Origin: Pogostemon cablin
Lineage: Eukaryota > Streptophyta > Magnoliopsida > Lamiales > Lamiaceae
Assembly (NCBI GenBank): GCA_023678885.1
Contig: CM043013.1
Coordinates: 18,446,791 to 18,510,790, forward strand
DNA: 64,000 nt
Reading direction: 5' to 3'
Part shown: positions 24,012-35,224 of the stretch, piece by piece
Layout: each line of letters begins with the position of its first letter
Position numbering within the stretch: the stretch's first letter is position 1
The notes under the pieces: generated by a model
Databases searched by the model: none
What the model was told of the DNA's origin: nothing
Seen by the model: only the letters and a program-made list of their open reading frames with translations
Made by a program: the position numbers and the translations under genes

Positions 24012-24543
24012 CTCTAGGTTTGCTTCATGTGTTATAAAGGTCATGTGTTTTTAACATTAAACGAGAAAATGGTGAATATGTCTTCTCTCCATTGTCATTA
24101 ATCTTAGTATTTGAAAAAAAAAGAATTTAAGGTGGTACATTTTTTTATTTTTCTACATCCCATATTTGTTCCACTTATTTGCCAAACTATTCATAATCTA
24201 ATTTAATTACTGAAATTAGTTGGGTACATAAGTATCTCAGTTGCACCTATCAAGAGTCAATGTTATAAATGTGTGAACATAAAGAAATAAAGGTCTTAAC
24301 TTATTGAACCCCTTTACGTAAATACAGTTAAGAAATAAATGCGTTCAGTGATGAATATCGTAGCCAAATTCCTGGGATGAGAATGATAATAAAAATAGAT
24401 GAGAATAAAGTTGATTAAAGGCTATGAGGAATTTGAATTCTCGTTATCTCGGATCAAACATGAAGAATAAGAATCAACGTTTGTCCACTCCATTAAATAA
24501 CTGCCTCATATAAAAGTTTAAGCTGTTAGAGAGGAAAATCATT
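23811..24543. other. AT-rich spacer without genes
   Basis: Apart from the (AT)n tract listed separately, no coding sequence or clear repeat is seen. Confidence 0.5.
23931..24008. repeat. (AT)39 microsatellite
   Basis: Uninterrupted AT dinucleotides for about 78 bp between GGGTAGT and TTTTCTCTAGG. Such a long pure tract is probably length-variable and can form a cruciform. Confidence 0.95.
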
Positions 24544-24704
24544 TACTCCATCCTTCCACAGTTAATCTATTAATCTTGGACATACACTCTTAATGCATCC
24601 ATTTTCCCAGTTTGGTAAAAGAACCCCACATACATATGGCCACCACATCTCACTAATATAATTACTCACTATATATTTTACAATTGTCATGGACGAGGGG
24701 AGTA
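24544..24704. mobile_element. Stowaway-like MITE (degenerate)
   Basis: Left end TACTCCATCC, right end GGACGAGGGGAGTA, bounded by TA. The centre has the phrases AATACATA/CTCACTA-like seen in other copies here. Terminal inverts are imperfect. Confidence 0.6.
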
Positions 24705-27070
24705 ATATGTAATCAGGTTACACTCTAACACGCTCCCTCATTGCAGGCGAGTCATTATGTCTCAAACTTTGCACGTGGAATTTTAAAAGTGTGCCGATGA
24801 TATTTGAACCCTGAACCTCTATCTGGTTGAGAGGATAATCATTTAACATTTATCAGGTCACACACGTGGAATTTTAAATGGGCGATGGTGAGGCTTGAAT
24901 TCTGAACCTCCATGACTCTAATATAATGATAAATGACTATCTCGTTTAAAAATTTAAACTTGTAAAGAGAAGAATCATTTAATATTTAATAAGATCATAT
25001 TCTATCATCCTCCAATATCATCACCAAGTACCCCTAAATTCATAGAATGCAGAATTATGAATGAGAAATTGAAAGCATTAATGGTTGACAGGAAGAACTG
25101 GTGGGGAAGATGGAGAAATAGGGGTCTGCAAAGTAGCACATGCTCTGCTTCTTGCAAAGTAGAGACCAGTGTTTCCTCTCAATGGGTGTTTGTGGGGCCC
25201 TTTTTAGTGTCATACAACAATTACATTTGCTGTAAGAAGAAGGAATCAGCATACACAAATGTGAATGTCAATCTCATAAGTTGGGAGTGGGGTGTGAAAG
25301 TACTTGTTCACAAGAAAAGATAACACATCACGTTAATATAGAATTGTGGGCTCCTCATTGTTGTGGCCATACATTAGGGACTACTATTTAAAGTTCCCTT
25401 TTTCTTACTACTAATTGTTTTCAAATATATGTATGTATGAAAATTGATTATGGATCTTTTATCAAACTTCTTCATTAATTAACCAAAAGGGAAAATACTT
25501 GCGAATTTAAATTATACATTTACTCAAAACCATTTTCGAGTTGATATCTTTTGCACCTAGGTGCTAAAGTACATCAATGTGTATAAATTTTTATTTCATA
25601 ATATATATGTTTCTTAATAATTGTATATCTTTATTACATTTTAACATAAAATTCGCTAATAAAGTGTATACATTTTTACTCATTTATGTTATAAGTTTCT
25701 AAAATTGAATGCACGGTGCCCCAGGTGCACAGGATAATTTACCTTCGATAATTGGTAATTAAAACTCTCTTTGTGACTCTAAATTGTGAATGCTTAATTT
25801 TTACGGAGATTAAGAAAAGTTATTTTATGATCAATTTTATTTACTTTTGTTTGTTTGAGATTTAGATGTGGTTTGAAAATCGTAAATAATGATAATCTAT
25901 GTTTGTTTTAAATTTAATGAAAGATTTTAATTTTATGTCAAATCAATGAATTAAAGTTGGATGGTTTGTGTGTAAGAAAGTATTAAGTGATTAGAGAAAA
26001 TAGATTAAAAAAATAAAAATAAAAAGAAATAAAGAAAAAGTTTTTATCTAAGAGAAAAAAAGTATGAAAAGTGGATGTATAGATGATTAATAGGATATAA
26101 TTGTATGTTGGTGTGGTTTTTAAAAACCTACTCGTGAGTTTTGAATATTATAATTTTCAAACCCCAATAGATAGGCTAAGAGTGGTAAATGCGAGATTAG
26201 AGACATTGCACATGAAAAAGGCTACTTATAGAATTGTCAAAAGCCTGCGACTCGTATGATCGACTCGATTAGCCTTAAAAAGTTGGGTTAACGTGTTTTT
26301 CAAGCCTGTTTAAAAACAGGCCATTTTGGCACAACCAATTAGCCTGCGGGGCTAATAGAGTTAGCCCGTAGATAGATTTTTTTTTTTTTCTTTTTTTTTT
26401 CGTATCTCTCTATCTCACATTTTCACTCATTTTCTCTCTTGACATAGTGATACTTTCTTTCACCTATCTTTTTTTCTTTCTCAGATATGATGACAGTCGT
26501 AACACTTTCTTTCACACATTTTTATTTTCCTATCATTTTCTCTCTTCACTTTTCTCCTCTCACCCAATACAAAAATAGTTGTTATAAATATATTAATTTT
26601 AATCATCACAAATTTCCTTTATTCTTATCACTCTCACTCAATAAAAAATAATTATTATCTATAAATAAAACATAAAAAAATTAATTTTATTTATCACAGA
26701 TTCCATCTTAAATGGTAGAATTTTCTAATAATTTTTTTTGGTGCATTAAGTTTTACTAATTGTTTTAAACCCTAATAAAGAATTGATGAATTAATTTTAT
26801 ATTTATTGTGTTATGTATTATTAATTTAAATTCTAAAGTTGTAATGTAACTATATGATTTTTATTGTATAGCCTATAAGGCTAGCTCTTTTAGCTCGAAG
26901 CCCATTAAAATTAGGATTAGCTTCACCTCTTAGTAACCCGTTTAAACAGGCCAGATTAACCCAAAGTCCAACAGGACTGATTCTAATGGGTTAAGGCTGA
27001 CTGTGTAACAACTCAAACTACTTCACCAATTCTATATGAACTACTGAAACCAACACTGAATGTTTTGTTA
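24705..27070. other. Non-coding AT-rich region with degenerate elements
   Basis: Three partial repeats of GAGAGGAAAATCATTTA/GAGAGGATAATCATTTAA type occur at about 24528, 24828 and 24968, and ACGTGGAATTTTAAA occurs twice (24774, 24867). An 88-codon frame at 25057-25323 is not recognised and has no supporting context. Near 26230-26380 and 26876-27006 lie segments with repeated GTTTAAA-AACAGGCC and AGCCCG/GGGTTA words that may be the subterminal regions of a decayed hAT-like element of about 780 bp; inner part T/A-rich without coding. Confidence 0.4.
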
Positions 27071-27072
27071 TA

Positions 27073-27355
27073 TTCCCTCTGTCCCATACTTATCTTCACA
27101 CTTTCCGTTTTCGTTCGTCCCACACTTATGTTCATCACTCAAAAAAGAAAACTTCACATTAACCAACAACCTCAAAAGTTATCTTAATTTCAAAAATATC
27201 GCTATCACCTAACACACATAACATACTTTATAATTTATTTATTACCTAAAAATACCACAATACCTCTCAAAAGTCAATAAAGTTGGTCAAAAAGTAAATT
27301 TTCTTAAACTCCGTATCTACAGTGTCAATAAACTTAACTCCAGAACGGAGGGGAG
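27073..27355. mobile_element. Stowaway-like MITE
   Basis: Ends TTCCCTCTGTCCCA and AACGGAGGGGAG, flanked by TA on both sides (27071-27072, 27356-27357). About 283 bp, no coding capacity. Confidence 0.75.
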
Positions 27356-27357
27356 TA

Positions 27358-29328
27358 TTTTAGTGTTGCATCTCTTATTATACATGCCGCATTCAATTAA
27401 TGATTCATGCATGTGGAGGAAAAATCTGAACATTATTTTCTAAAATTATATTTTTATATTATAGTATTTCATTCGTATAGAGAAATATACCATACTAAAA
27501 ATGTAATAGGAGCTCGGATCGATTTAAACCTACAATATGAAAGCCAGTATCACCCATTCATTTAATTATCCACGAATTTAACATTGTGTCGTAGGACATA
27601 ATTCATGTGATAAATCTATACCTTAATTATTTTCAATAGTAACTGAAAACATCATGTGAATTGTAAAAGGACAAGAAGCATGCATGGCCTACGTATGAAG
27701 AAACCTTAATTTTTTATATATTCCACTAACAATTAATAAAGGAGCATTGTGTTCTCAGATCTCAACTCTCAAGTATGAAATTCAACTACCTCATTTAATT
27801 CACCTCGCAAAATTTAATTGTAATAACAATAGAAAGTGGTAAATGGCTGATCAATGTAGGTGTTGAGGAGTTATTATTGGTGGTGAACACGTGTCATCCT
27901 TTCTTTGCTCCAATATCATTTCCCTATTGTATTCTCAATTGATAGTTTTATCTTCGAAAAATGTTATCTCTTTTAATCTATTTTGTATTTAATGATTAAA
28001 AATCTGTATAATTGTAATTTAACTCCTACAGTTCATAGTATTTTATTTTAGTGATTCATGTTTTATTTTACTTCCTAACATTTATATTTAACTTAATTAT
28101 TTATAAGGTATTTACAACACTAACTATGTATATGAAAGATTAATGAACTTAGGAGATCGAAGTGGAGGAGAAGGATATGAAGCTGAAAATTTATTTTAAT
28201 TTGAATTAAATTGGCATTACCAAAAGTTTGAATGCACGCATGGAGAATATTATAGGTGAGGATTCCTACTTCCTCAAATAATTTGTAGAGAAAAGAATTA
28301 TTCCCTCAAATGCAATATTTTCTGCAAGGAGTCTAGGTAAACGAAACGGTTCGTCATATTCTGTTTAAGTGTGGGAGAATAGCTATGTTTGTTTTCGGTT
28401 TTAAAATCAGGTTTATGGTTTTCAAAATCTACACACATGTTTTTAAAATTATCCCTATGTAAACCTACAAACTCTATTAACCCTAACTCACCCACCTTTT
28501 ATACATTGTATCTCTTCTCAATTAATACTCATTTTCTATATCTCTCTTTTCTCTCATCAAATCATATACTTTTACACATATCAGTTATTATCAAACATCT
28601 TTTACACATTAATTTGACGTAAAGTTAAAATTTATCAAAAATTCAAAACAATTTTATATTGCTATTCATGATTTTCAGGTAAATCGAAAATAAATATAAT
28701 GATAGGTTTGGATAGGGTGTTGTAAGTGGTTTAGGGTGAAAACAGAATTATCCTTTAATTCTTCAACCAACCTTCAGCTTCAATTTAGTTTGATCCTTAA
28801 TAGAAGGAAAGGTAATGTAGCAGGCCTATTGGAGGTATGTAATTGGGAGTGTGTTATGTGGTTATTGTGAAAAGTAAGGAACAATATTATTTTTTCGTAA
28901 TGAAGAGTTTAAGGTGAAAAAAATACTTGAAAAATTGACTTAGGAGCTGGATTGGGAAAAGCGACCATAAAATGCAAAATCTTGATTCCTTAATTGAATT
29001 AATAGTCCATGTATGGTTATACGATGTGAAATATTAAATGTAATTGTTGGTTTTATTTTTATAGTCTAAATTAGTGAGGATTTGGTGTACTATTTTATTG
29101 TAATATTAGTAGGTACTTCTCATACCTACTAAAACTAATAAAGGATTTGGTGTACTATTTTATTTTATTGTAATATTAGTAGGTACTTCTCATACCTACT
29201 AAAAATAATACTAAAATTTATCTTTATCAATCAAAAAAGTTCTTAAAATATAATTATAATTTCACATTAATTATAATTTATATTGTAATTTACTTTATAG
29301 TTTGTCATTATGTTACTCTTAATATTTA
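27358..29328. other. AT-rich non-coding region
   Basis: No gene recognised. The only structured item is the 65-bp tandem repeat at 29077-29210. A 77-codon frame at 28389-28622 is low-complexity, T/C-rich and probably spurious. Confidence 0.45.
29077..29210. repeat. Tandem duplication of a 65-bp hairpin unit
   Basis: Two units start at 29077 and 29142, each beginning AGGATTTGGTGTACTATTTT. Each unit contains AGTAGGTA...TACCTACT, an inverted pair separated by about seven bases. The second copy has a 5-base TTTTA expansion. Confidence 0.85.
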
Positions 29329-29531
29329 CTCACTTCGTCTGCTTCAAAGGTATTCATTTTACAAATTTTAGTGTCCGCTTTAAAGGTATTTATTTCCTCT
29401 ATTTAGTAAAAAAGTACACAATATGGCCCACCACTTCCATCTAATACAATTATCCACTTTACATATAATAATAATACTCCTTAATTCAAGTGCAAAAAAT
29501 AAATGGATACCTTAGAACCGGACGAATGGAG
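29329..29531. mobile_element. Stowaway-like MITE
   Basis: Left end CTCACTTCGTCTGC, right end CCGGACGAATGGAG, between TA dinucleotides. About 203 bp. Confidence 0.7.
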
Positions 29532-29614
29532 TAATATTTATCCTTAAATTTTAATGTTATTTTTTAGTGTATAATTATTATTAATAAAAACTAAGAAATA
29601 ATTATTGTTTAATA

Positions 29615-29838
29615 TTTCTTCCGTCCCTTTCAAAGATGGTCTTTTTTCCATTTTGGGTGTCCCATCCAAAGAGTCTCATTTCATTTTTTACACATATGGG
29701 ACCCACACATCCACTAATACAATTAAAATATGGGACTCACACTCCCACTAATACAACTACTCACTACACATTAAATAATAATACTCCTTAATCCACCTGT
29801 CAAAAAGCAAAGACCCTCTTAGTGAAGGACAGAGGGAG
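29615..29838. mobile_element. Stowaway-like MITE
   Basis: Left end TTTCTTCCGTCCCTTTCAAA, right end GAAGGACAGAGGGAG, between TA dinucleotides. Internal GGGACCCACACATCCACTAA-type phrase shared with copies at 31002 and 36692. Confidence 0.75.
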
Positions 29839-29861
29839 TACACACTTAGTACCTATAATTA

Positions 29862-30106
29862 CTACCACTTTCGTCCAGCAACAAAGTATACATTTGTATG
29901 TAGATTTAAGAGTATAATATTTTAATGTATAATAAGTTAAGAGATGTTATATTTTTAGGTAGAAGGTAGTTGTATTAGTGTAGTGCATGGATTTAAATAT
30001 ATTAATGATTTTGTATGGGTCACATCTACCAAAAAGAGAATTGCATACTTTGTTATAGAATAGACCAAAATGGAAAAATGTATACCTTTTTATTGAGGCG
30101 GGGGAG
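29862..30106. mobile_element. Stowaway-like MITE
   Basis: Left end CTACCACTTTCGTCCAGC, right end TTGAGGCGGGGGAG, between TA dinucleotides; 22 bp from the previous MITE. Confidence 0.65.
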
Positions 30107-30184
30107 TATAAGATACATCCTTTAAAAAAAACTCATAAATACAAAAGGATAAGATCAATTACCTAATATAACATTAACTTAGTT

Positions 30185-30400
30185 TGAGATAACAACTTTT
30201 ATGTTGCACATAATACTTATGATTTTTTTGTTGCACATAACCTTTTTTTTTTCCTGCAAATAACATTTTTGTTGCACATAAAACTTAAGATTCAGATAAC
30301 ATTTGCTGCATACAAACATTTTTTATGCACAACATAAATGGTCATGTGCTGCATATATGTAGCACAAAAGTTTGTGTGCTGCATAAATTTTTATCTATAG
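30185..30400. repeat. Imperfect repeats of TGTTGCACATAA
   Basis: TTGCACATAA or close variants (TGCTGCATA, TGCACAACATAA) recur about eight times in 215 bp, in both orientations, separated by T-rich runs. No coding sequence. Confidence 0.65.
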
Positions 30401-30472
30401 TATATTGCAGGAGTATTATTAGACTATCACCATATATTTATATAGTTAGTAGTTATATATTTTTTTATTTTT

Positions 30473-30933
30473 GAAAGAATGATCAAAATAGCCAAAATTT
30501 AAATTAAAAATCATTGTCATCTAATAACTTAATTTTCTATAATTTAACCTAAATGATCATTTTAAACCAAAATGTCCCCGCCTTTTTTTAAATTGTTTTA
30601 TTATTCAATGTCGGTAATGGTGTCGGATACACGACATCATGTCCGACACCATCACCATAGCATTGAAAGTCAAATTCGATGTCGGTCAATATATTGGAGC
30701 CCCGACCTAACATATCGACATTGGATCGACACCAAATCCGACATATGGTACTACAATGATGTCGGTATCCTATTTTGGAACTCCAACATTATCTTGACAC
30801 TGAATAATTAAATTATTAATAAAAGTGAGGTCATTTTGGTTCATAAATGATTATTTAGGTATAAATGATAGAAGTTAAATTATTAGATGGCATAATTTTT
30901 AACAATTCAAAATTGCCATTTTGTGACACTTTC
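30473..30933. mobile_element. MITE with about 100-bp terminal inverted repeats
   Basis: The left arm (30473-30575) and the right arm (30822-30933, complement) align along almost their whole length, for example CATCTAATAACTTAA on the left and CATCTAATAATTTAA on the complement of the right. Outer ends are GAAAGAATG and (complement) GAAAGTGTC. Long arms point to a Mutator-type or foldback MITE. The centre holds a second inverted structure with ATGTCGG words (30607-30770). Target duplication not resolved. Confidence 0.7.
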
Positions 30934-31001
30934 TTTTTTCTCTCTTTTTTTTAATGTTTGTATCACATATTAATAAAAATATTTTCAATATATATTTTAT
31001 A

Positions 31002-31229
31002 CTCTCTCCATTCGCCCAAAAAAGTTTCATTTTTCTATTTTTGGCGTTCATTTCCAAGGGTCTCATTTCCCTTTTTACACACATGAGACTCACACACTCC
31101 CTCTAATACAATTAAAAGTTTGGGTCCACCCACTCACTAATACAACTACGTACCCACTATAAATTAAATACTAATATTCATTAATCCACGTGCAAAAAGT
31201 AAATAGATCTTTGGACCGGACATAGAGAG
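31002..31229. mobile_element. Stowaway-like MITE
   Basis: Left end CTCTCTCCATTCGCCCAA, right end ACCGGACATAGAGAG, between TA dinucleotides. About 228 bp. Confidence 0.7.
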
Positions 31230-31239
31230 TAGTAAGTAC

Positions 31240-32276
31240 ATAAAAATAAAAATAAAAAAGAAAAATGAATTATAATTAACTACTTAACCGGTCCCTTGTG
31301 TAACCCATCCAGCAGCATCACTCTACTATTTTACATATAATATTGGAACTAAACAATTTAAAAAATTAAAACACACAGAATAATATTACAGTAACATTTG
31401 CACGGAAATCATCATTTTGTTGTTCTTTATATTGTCTCATTCATATAGTATGTATATATATAGATGTAGGTCATTAGGTAAAAAAAATTCAAAACTCATT
31501 TATATGGAGTATGCTATCTTTCTTGCATGTAGACACGATTAAAAAACATATGAACCTTTAATTTGGATTTTTATTATTGACCTTTGGTTGTTTATGAACC
31601 CTTGTGATTTTTTTTATTATATTTACAACTTGTAATCTTGCTGTATATCTTAATGTGTTTTACATGGAGCAAGTATTATTATAAGAGATTGTCTAATTAT
31701 AAAACGGTCTTCATTTTTATAAATCAAGTATAAATATCATTGATAATATTATTATTTTTTATTTGTATTATATATTATATCTTCTTATTTATAAATTAGG
31801 TATCATTTCATCAATGATATTATTATGGTTTCATAAACAAATTCACATTTATTATTTTTTTCGTTTCACAAATAAGTTCACACCTTTCAAAATAAAGAAA
31901 TAATACACAACGTAACAATCTCATAACATATTTCAATTTCAAAATTGTCGCACATTTATAAGTCACATTACTTACTTTATAATTTCATTTCTATTATCCA
32001 TAAAATAATTTAATCAGACAATTATTATTTTCTATGTATTAGATACAATTTTTTTATTAAAATTATTATCACTCATTATCATTCTCACGAAACTCATTAT
32101 GTGGTAAGGAAGTTTCCTGAGAACTCGATTCACCATATACCCTAATTTTGCAAAATTACGTTTTAATATGTAACAAATTATTCTCTTTAGAAAGATGAAC
32201 TATTACTTTTAAAATGGAAAATATTACTTAGCTCAACAAGAATATAAAAAAAGACAACATATCAAAATTTGAAAAG
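31240..32276. other. AT-rich non-coding region
   Basis: No gene or clear element. ATCATTGATAATATTATTATT-like phrases recur near 31737 and 31815. Confidence 0.45.
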
Positions 32277-32278
32277 TA

Positions 32279-32548
32279 CTCCATCAGTTCCACTGCAATA
32301 TACACGTTTGCTTTTTTGGACTTAGATTAAGAGATATAATATTTTAATGTAAAGTGGGTTGAGAGATATAATATTTTAATATATAGTTGATAGTTATATT
32401 AATATTGTGCGTAGGCCCCATGAAGAGATATTAATGTTATGTGTAGGCCCATGAAGAGATATTAATTGCATCAACCAAAAAGGGAAATGTACACGTTATA
32501 TCTAGACAGATCAAAATGAAAAAAAGTATAAACGTTGTATGGAAGGAA
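32279..32548. mobile_element. Stowaway-like MITE (degenerate)
   Basis: Left end CTCCATCAGTTCCACTGC, right end GTTGTATGGAAGGAA, between TA dinucleotides. An internal phrase AGAGATATTAATG is duplicated at 32424 and 32455. Confidence 0.55.
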
Positions 32549-32773
32549 TAATATTTTTTATTTAAAAGAATAATTGTTCATCTCTGTGGGTAATTTTTTT
32601 ATGTATAAAAGAATAATTATTAAATTAAAGTGAAAAAAATTGAGGAATAATTCTTTTCAAAAGAATAATGATTCATCTCTCTAAAAATGTAATTTTTCAT
32701 GTACTAAAAATAATTGACAAATCAGAGTGTATATAAACTCATTCACACAAGTGTTTATCTTCATCACACAAAA

Positions 32774-32818
32774 CTTTTGCGCGGGCGCGCGCCATATATA
32801 TATATATATATATTTATA
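32774..32818. repeat. GC-alternating block joined to (AT)n
   Basis: GCGCGGGCGCGCGCC is followed immediately by about eleven AT pairs. Alternating GC next to alternating AT is striking in DNA of about one third GC. It borders the palindrome on its left side. Confidence 0.85.
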
Positions 32819-32831
32819 TAAGGGTCAAATT

Positions 32832-32953
32832 ACACCCCATTTTGTCGTCCAACACTTCTAATTGTATACCCAGGCATCTTGCACTTTATATATATATAAA
32901 GTGCAGGATGCCTGTGTATACAATTGGAAGTGTTGGACGACAAAATGGGATGT
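32832..32953. repeat. 122-bp near-perfect palindrome
   Basis: The two 61-base halves are reverse complements apart from about four mismatches and meet at TTTATATATATATAAA (centre 32892/32893). The outermost parts read ACACCCCATTTTGTCG on the left and CGACAAAATGGGATGT on the right. It could be a foldback MITE or a young MIRNA-like hairpin. No flanking duplication was found. Confidence 0.9.
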
Positions 32954-32989
32954 CCTTGTGTGCTACTCTGAACCTCTTCACATGAGCTT

Positions 32990-33785
32990 TGATTAGATTA
33001 ATGTCCAAAACTAATTAATTTCTCTAATTTCTATTTATTTATTCATTACGTAATCTAATCTAAAGCTAGTTATTAATCTCACCGTCTCCCATGTAAAAAT
33101 TAGAACATTATGATAAATTTCAATACGATTAAAAATATTATTGACTAATTCGAATTCGTTTGTTAAGATGCAAAGTACAATGTTATGTTTCCTAATTAGT
33201 AGTACTTCATTTGTTTGTTTAGATATTCTCATGTCCGAGGAGCTAATACATTTATTTTTCCACATACTTCTTCCATTTATAATGAAATTCAAAGTAATGG
33301 TAGGTAGATATGAAGTTTTTAAAAAATTGATTTTTAACTTTGCTAATTAAAGGATAATTTGATATTTTTAAATTATAAATAAATTATAAAATAAGTTATA
33401 TGAGTTGTAAATGACTTATAAGAGTTGTTTATGGAACGGTCTAAATAATAATTGTAAATATAAAAATGACTTGTAATATTTTTTATTCAATTTAATGTAA
33501 TCGGATAAAATTACACTTTGACCTTATTAAAAAAGCTATATAAAAACCATCACCTACTCCCTACCATTGTTTGTCCGTGGGAGACCGATTAGAACCTACA
33601 CTCGAAGCAACAGATTGTTGGTCGCTTATATGTGGGAATCAATTGGAATCGACGTTCAAACCGATAGTCTGTTGATCGGTAGGGTGTGAATTTATTTATT
33701 AAATTAAAAAAAAAAGTAAATTTATTTATGAAAGGAAGGAATATGTTTCTATTTTAACTCTTAGTTTCTTTCTCTACCAGACCGG
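32990..33785. other. Non-coding region upstream of the PMEI neighbourhood
   Basis: No gene recognised. Around 33570-33690 GATTAGAACCTACACTCGAA and GGAATCGACGTTCAAACCGA, each preceded by a GTGGGA phrase, suggest a decayed short repeat. Confidence 0.4.
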
Positions 33786-33980
33786 TTCGGATCTTCTGTT
33801 ACATTTGGTGTTACATCTCCTGTTACAAACCATTGGATGATTAACACGTGTGTTAGACTAATCTATACCCTAACAATCAACCCTAAGGGTAATGATTGAG
33901 ATTTCCCTCTCCACATACGTATCACTCATCTAACACTTGTAACAGGAGATGTAACATCAAAATGTAACAGGACATCTAAA
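33786..33980 (+). mobile_element. TGTTACAT-ended MITE, copy 1
   Basis: The ends are inverted: GGATCTTCTGTTACATTTGG on the left and (complement) AGATGTCCTGTTACATTTTG on the right, each followed inward by TGTTACATCTCCTGTTAC-like sequence. About 195 bp; the interior has AATCAACCCTAAGGGTAATG. It lies about 300 bp before the PMEI start codon. Confidence 0.78.
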
Positions 33981-34187
33981 TTGATAATGATTTCCTGTTA
34001 CATTATAATTTTAATTCATTATACATGTCACATTAGTGATATAAGAGTATGTGGAGAAAAATCAAAATAATTTGGTACATGATATGTTACACAATTTTCC
34101 AAATTCAATTTACATCATCCGTCGACATTAGCACCAAATCTAAATCTAACTCGGTAAATATGAGGTGGCAAACAGCAACCCTGTGGC

Positions 34188-34194
34188 TATAAAA
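34188..34194 (+). promoter_or_regulatory. TATA box of the PMEI gene
   Basis: TATAAAA in a CTGTGGC...CCACATC context lies 91 bp before the start codon at 34285, a normal TATA-to-ATG distance for a plant gene with a 50-70 base leader. Confidence 0.7.
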
Positions 34195-34284
34195 CCACAT
34201 CCCAACTGCCCATGCCATCCCTTATCGCCTACTGCCCTTAATTATTAGGACATCCCCACCTACACAGTGCCACCGCATACACAC

Positions 34285-34836
34285 ATGACGTCGTCACTCC
34301 TCACTCTCACTCTCCTCCTCTGCCCGCTCCTCTCCGCCGCAGCCTCCTCCTCCCCGAAACACAACCTGGTCAGAAAGTCCTGCGTCCACGCCAGCTACCC
34401 GGACATCTGTTTCCGGACGCTCTCCTCCTACGGCGGCGCCGCCACCACCCCCCGCGACCTGGCGCAGGCGGCGGTGCGGGTCAGCCTCGCCCACGTCCGC
34501 CGGGCCTCCGACTTCCTGTCCGACCTGAAGAGTAGCAGCGGGGGAAGGGAGCAGGGGCCGCTCAGCGACTGCGTGGAGCAGATGGGGGACTCCGTGGAGG
34601 ACCTCAGTAAGACCCTGGCGGCGCTGCAGGAGCTCCGGCGCGGCGGCGCCGAGTTCCGGTGGCAGATGAGCAATGCAGAGACGTGGGCGAGCGCCGCACT
34701 CACGAATGAAGACACGTGTCTGGATGGATTTAAAGAGGTGACCGGAAAAGTTAGATCCAACATTAGTCGGAAGATGACGAACGTCGCGAGAGTTACTAGT
34801 AACGCTCTCTACCTCATTAATCTACTCGATCAATGA
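34285..34836 (+). CDS. Pectin methylesterase inhibitor (PMEI-domain protein)
   Basis: The 183-residue single-exon protein belongs to the plant invertase/pectin methylesterase inhibitor family. It probably binds pectin methylesterase in the apoplast and limits pectin de-esterification, though some relatives inhibit invertase. Residues 1-20 are a signal peptide (LLTLTLLLCPLLSAAASS). The four conserved cysteines are present: KSCVHASYPDICF near residues 32-42, then SDCVEQM near 93 and NEDTCLDGF near 144. The C-terminus has RVTSNALYLINLL, a family hallmark. Length fits the family (170-210). The first ATG after the TATA box is at 34285; an upstream in-frame GTG at 34267 is not a plausible plant start. 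The first two thirds are strongly GC-rich, unlike the AT-rich flanks. It is the only apparently intact gene here. Confidence 0.93.
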   Translation: MTSSLLTLTLLLCPLLSAAASSSPKHNLVRKSCVHASYPDICFRTLSSYGGAATTPRDLAQAAVRVSLAHVRRASDFLSDLKSSSGGREQGPLSDCVEQMGDSVEDLSKTLAALQELRRGGAEFRWQMSNAETWASAALTNEDTCLDGFKEVTGKVRSNISRKMTNVARVTSNALYLINLLDQ

Positions 34837-34845
34837 GGAAGATTC

Positions 34846-34985
34846 GAATCTCCTATTATATTTTGGTGTTATATCTAATTAGTGGCGCTACTAGAAAAAA
34901 AAGCATATTATACTTTGAAGGGAAAAGTATTCTTATATGTAACGGGGGAGATGTGATATAAAAATGTGATATGAAATCTGGTGAG
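34846..34985. mobile_element. Degenerate TGTTACAT-type MITE at the PMEI 3' end
   Basis: ATTCGAATCTCCTATTATAT then TTTTGGTGTTATATC on the left, and ATGTAACGGGGGAGATGTGA on the right, resemble the ends of the TGTTACAT MITE family. It begins about 10 bases after the stop codon, so part of the PMEI 3' UTR may come from it. Confidence 0.5.
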
Positions 34986-35224
34986 CTCTCCCCTTTCTGT
35001 AAGATTTATTATATATACTTAGTTGTACGGTGTTTCATATTACTGTTATCCTCTTTCTAATATGTGCATAAGATGTAATTATAACTTATAACTAACTATG
35101 CTTAAGAAAATGAAAAAGTATCTATGCTCTATAACCTTTTTATTTTGGATCTGAATCAGCATCTACCCCACCAATGGATCACTGTTATTATCACTATTAC
35201 TCTCCTTAGGGGACCACATATATC

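Noticed and set aside
25057..25323. 88-codon frame proposed as a gene
   Set aside because: No recognisable motif, no promoter context, weak codon structure and an AT-rich repeat neighbourhood.
34294..34763. Long minus-strand frames opposite PMEI
   Set aside because: They are shadows produced by the high GC content of the PMEI coding strand.
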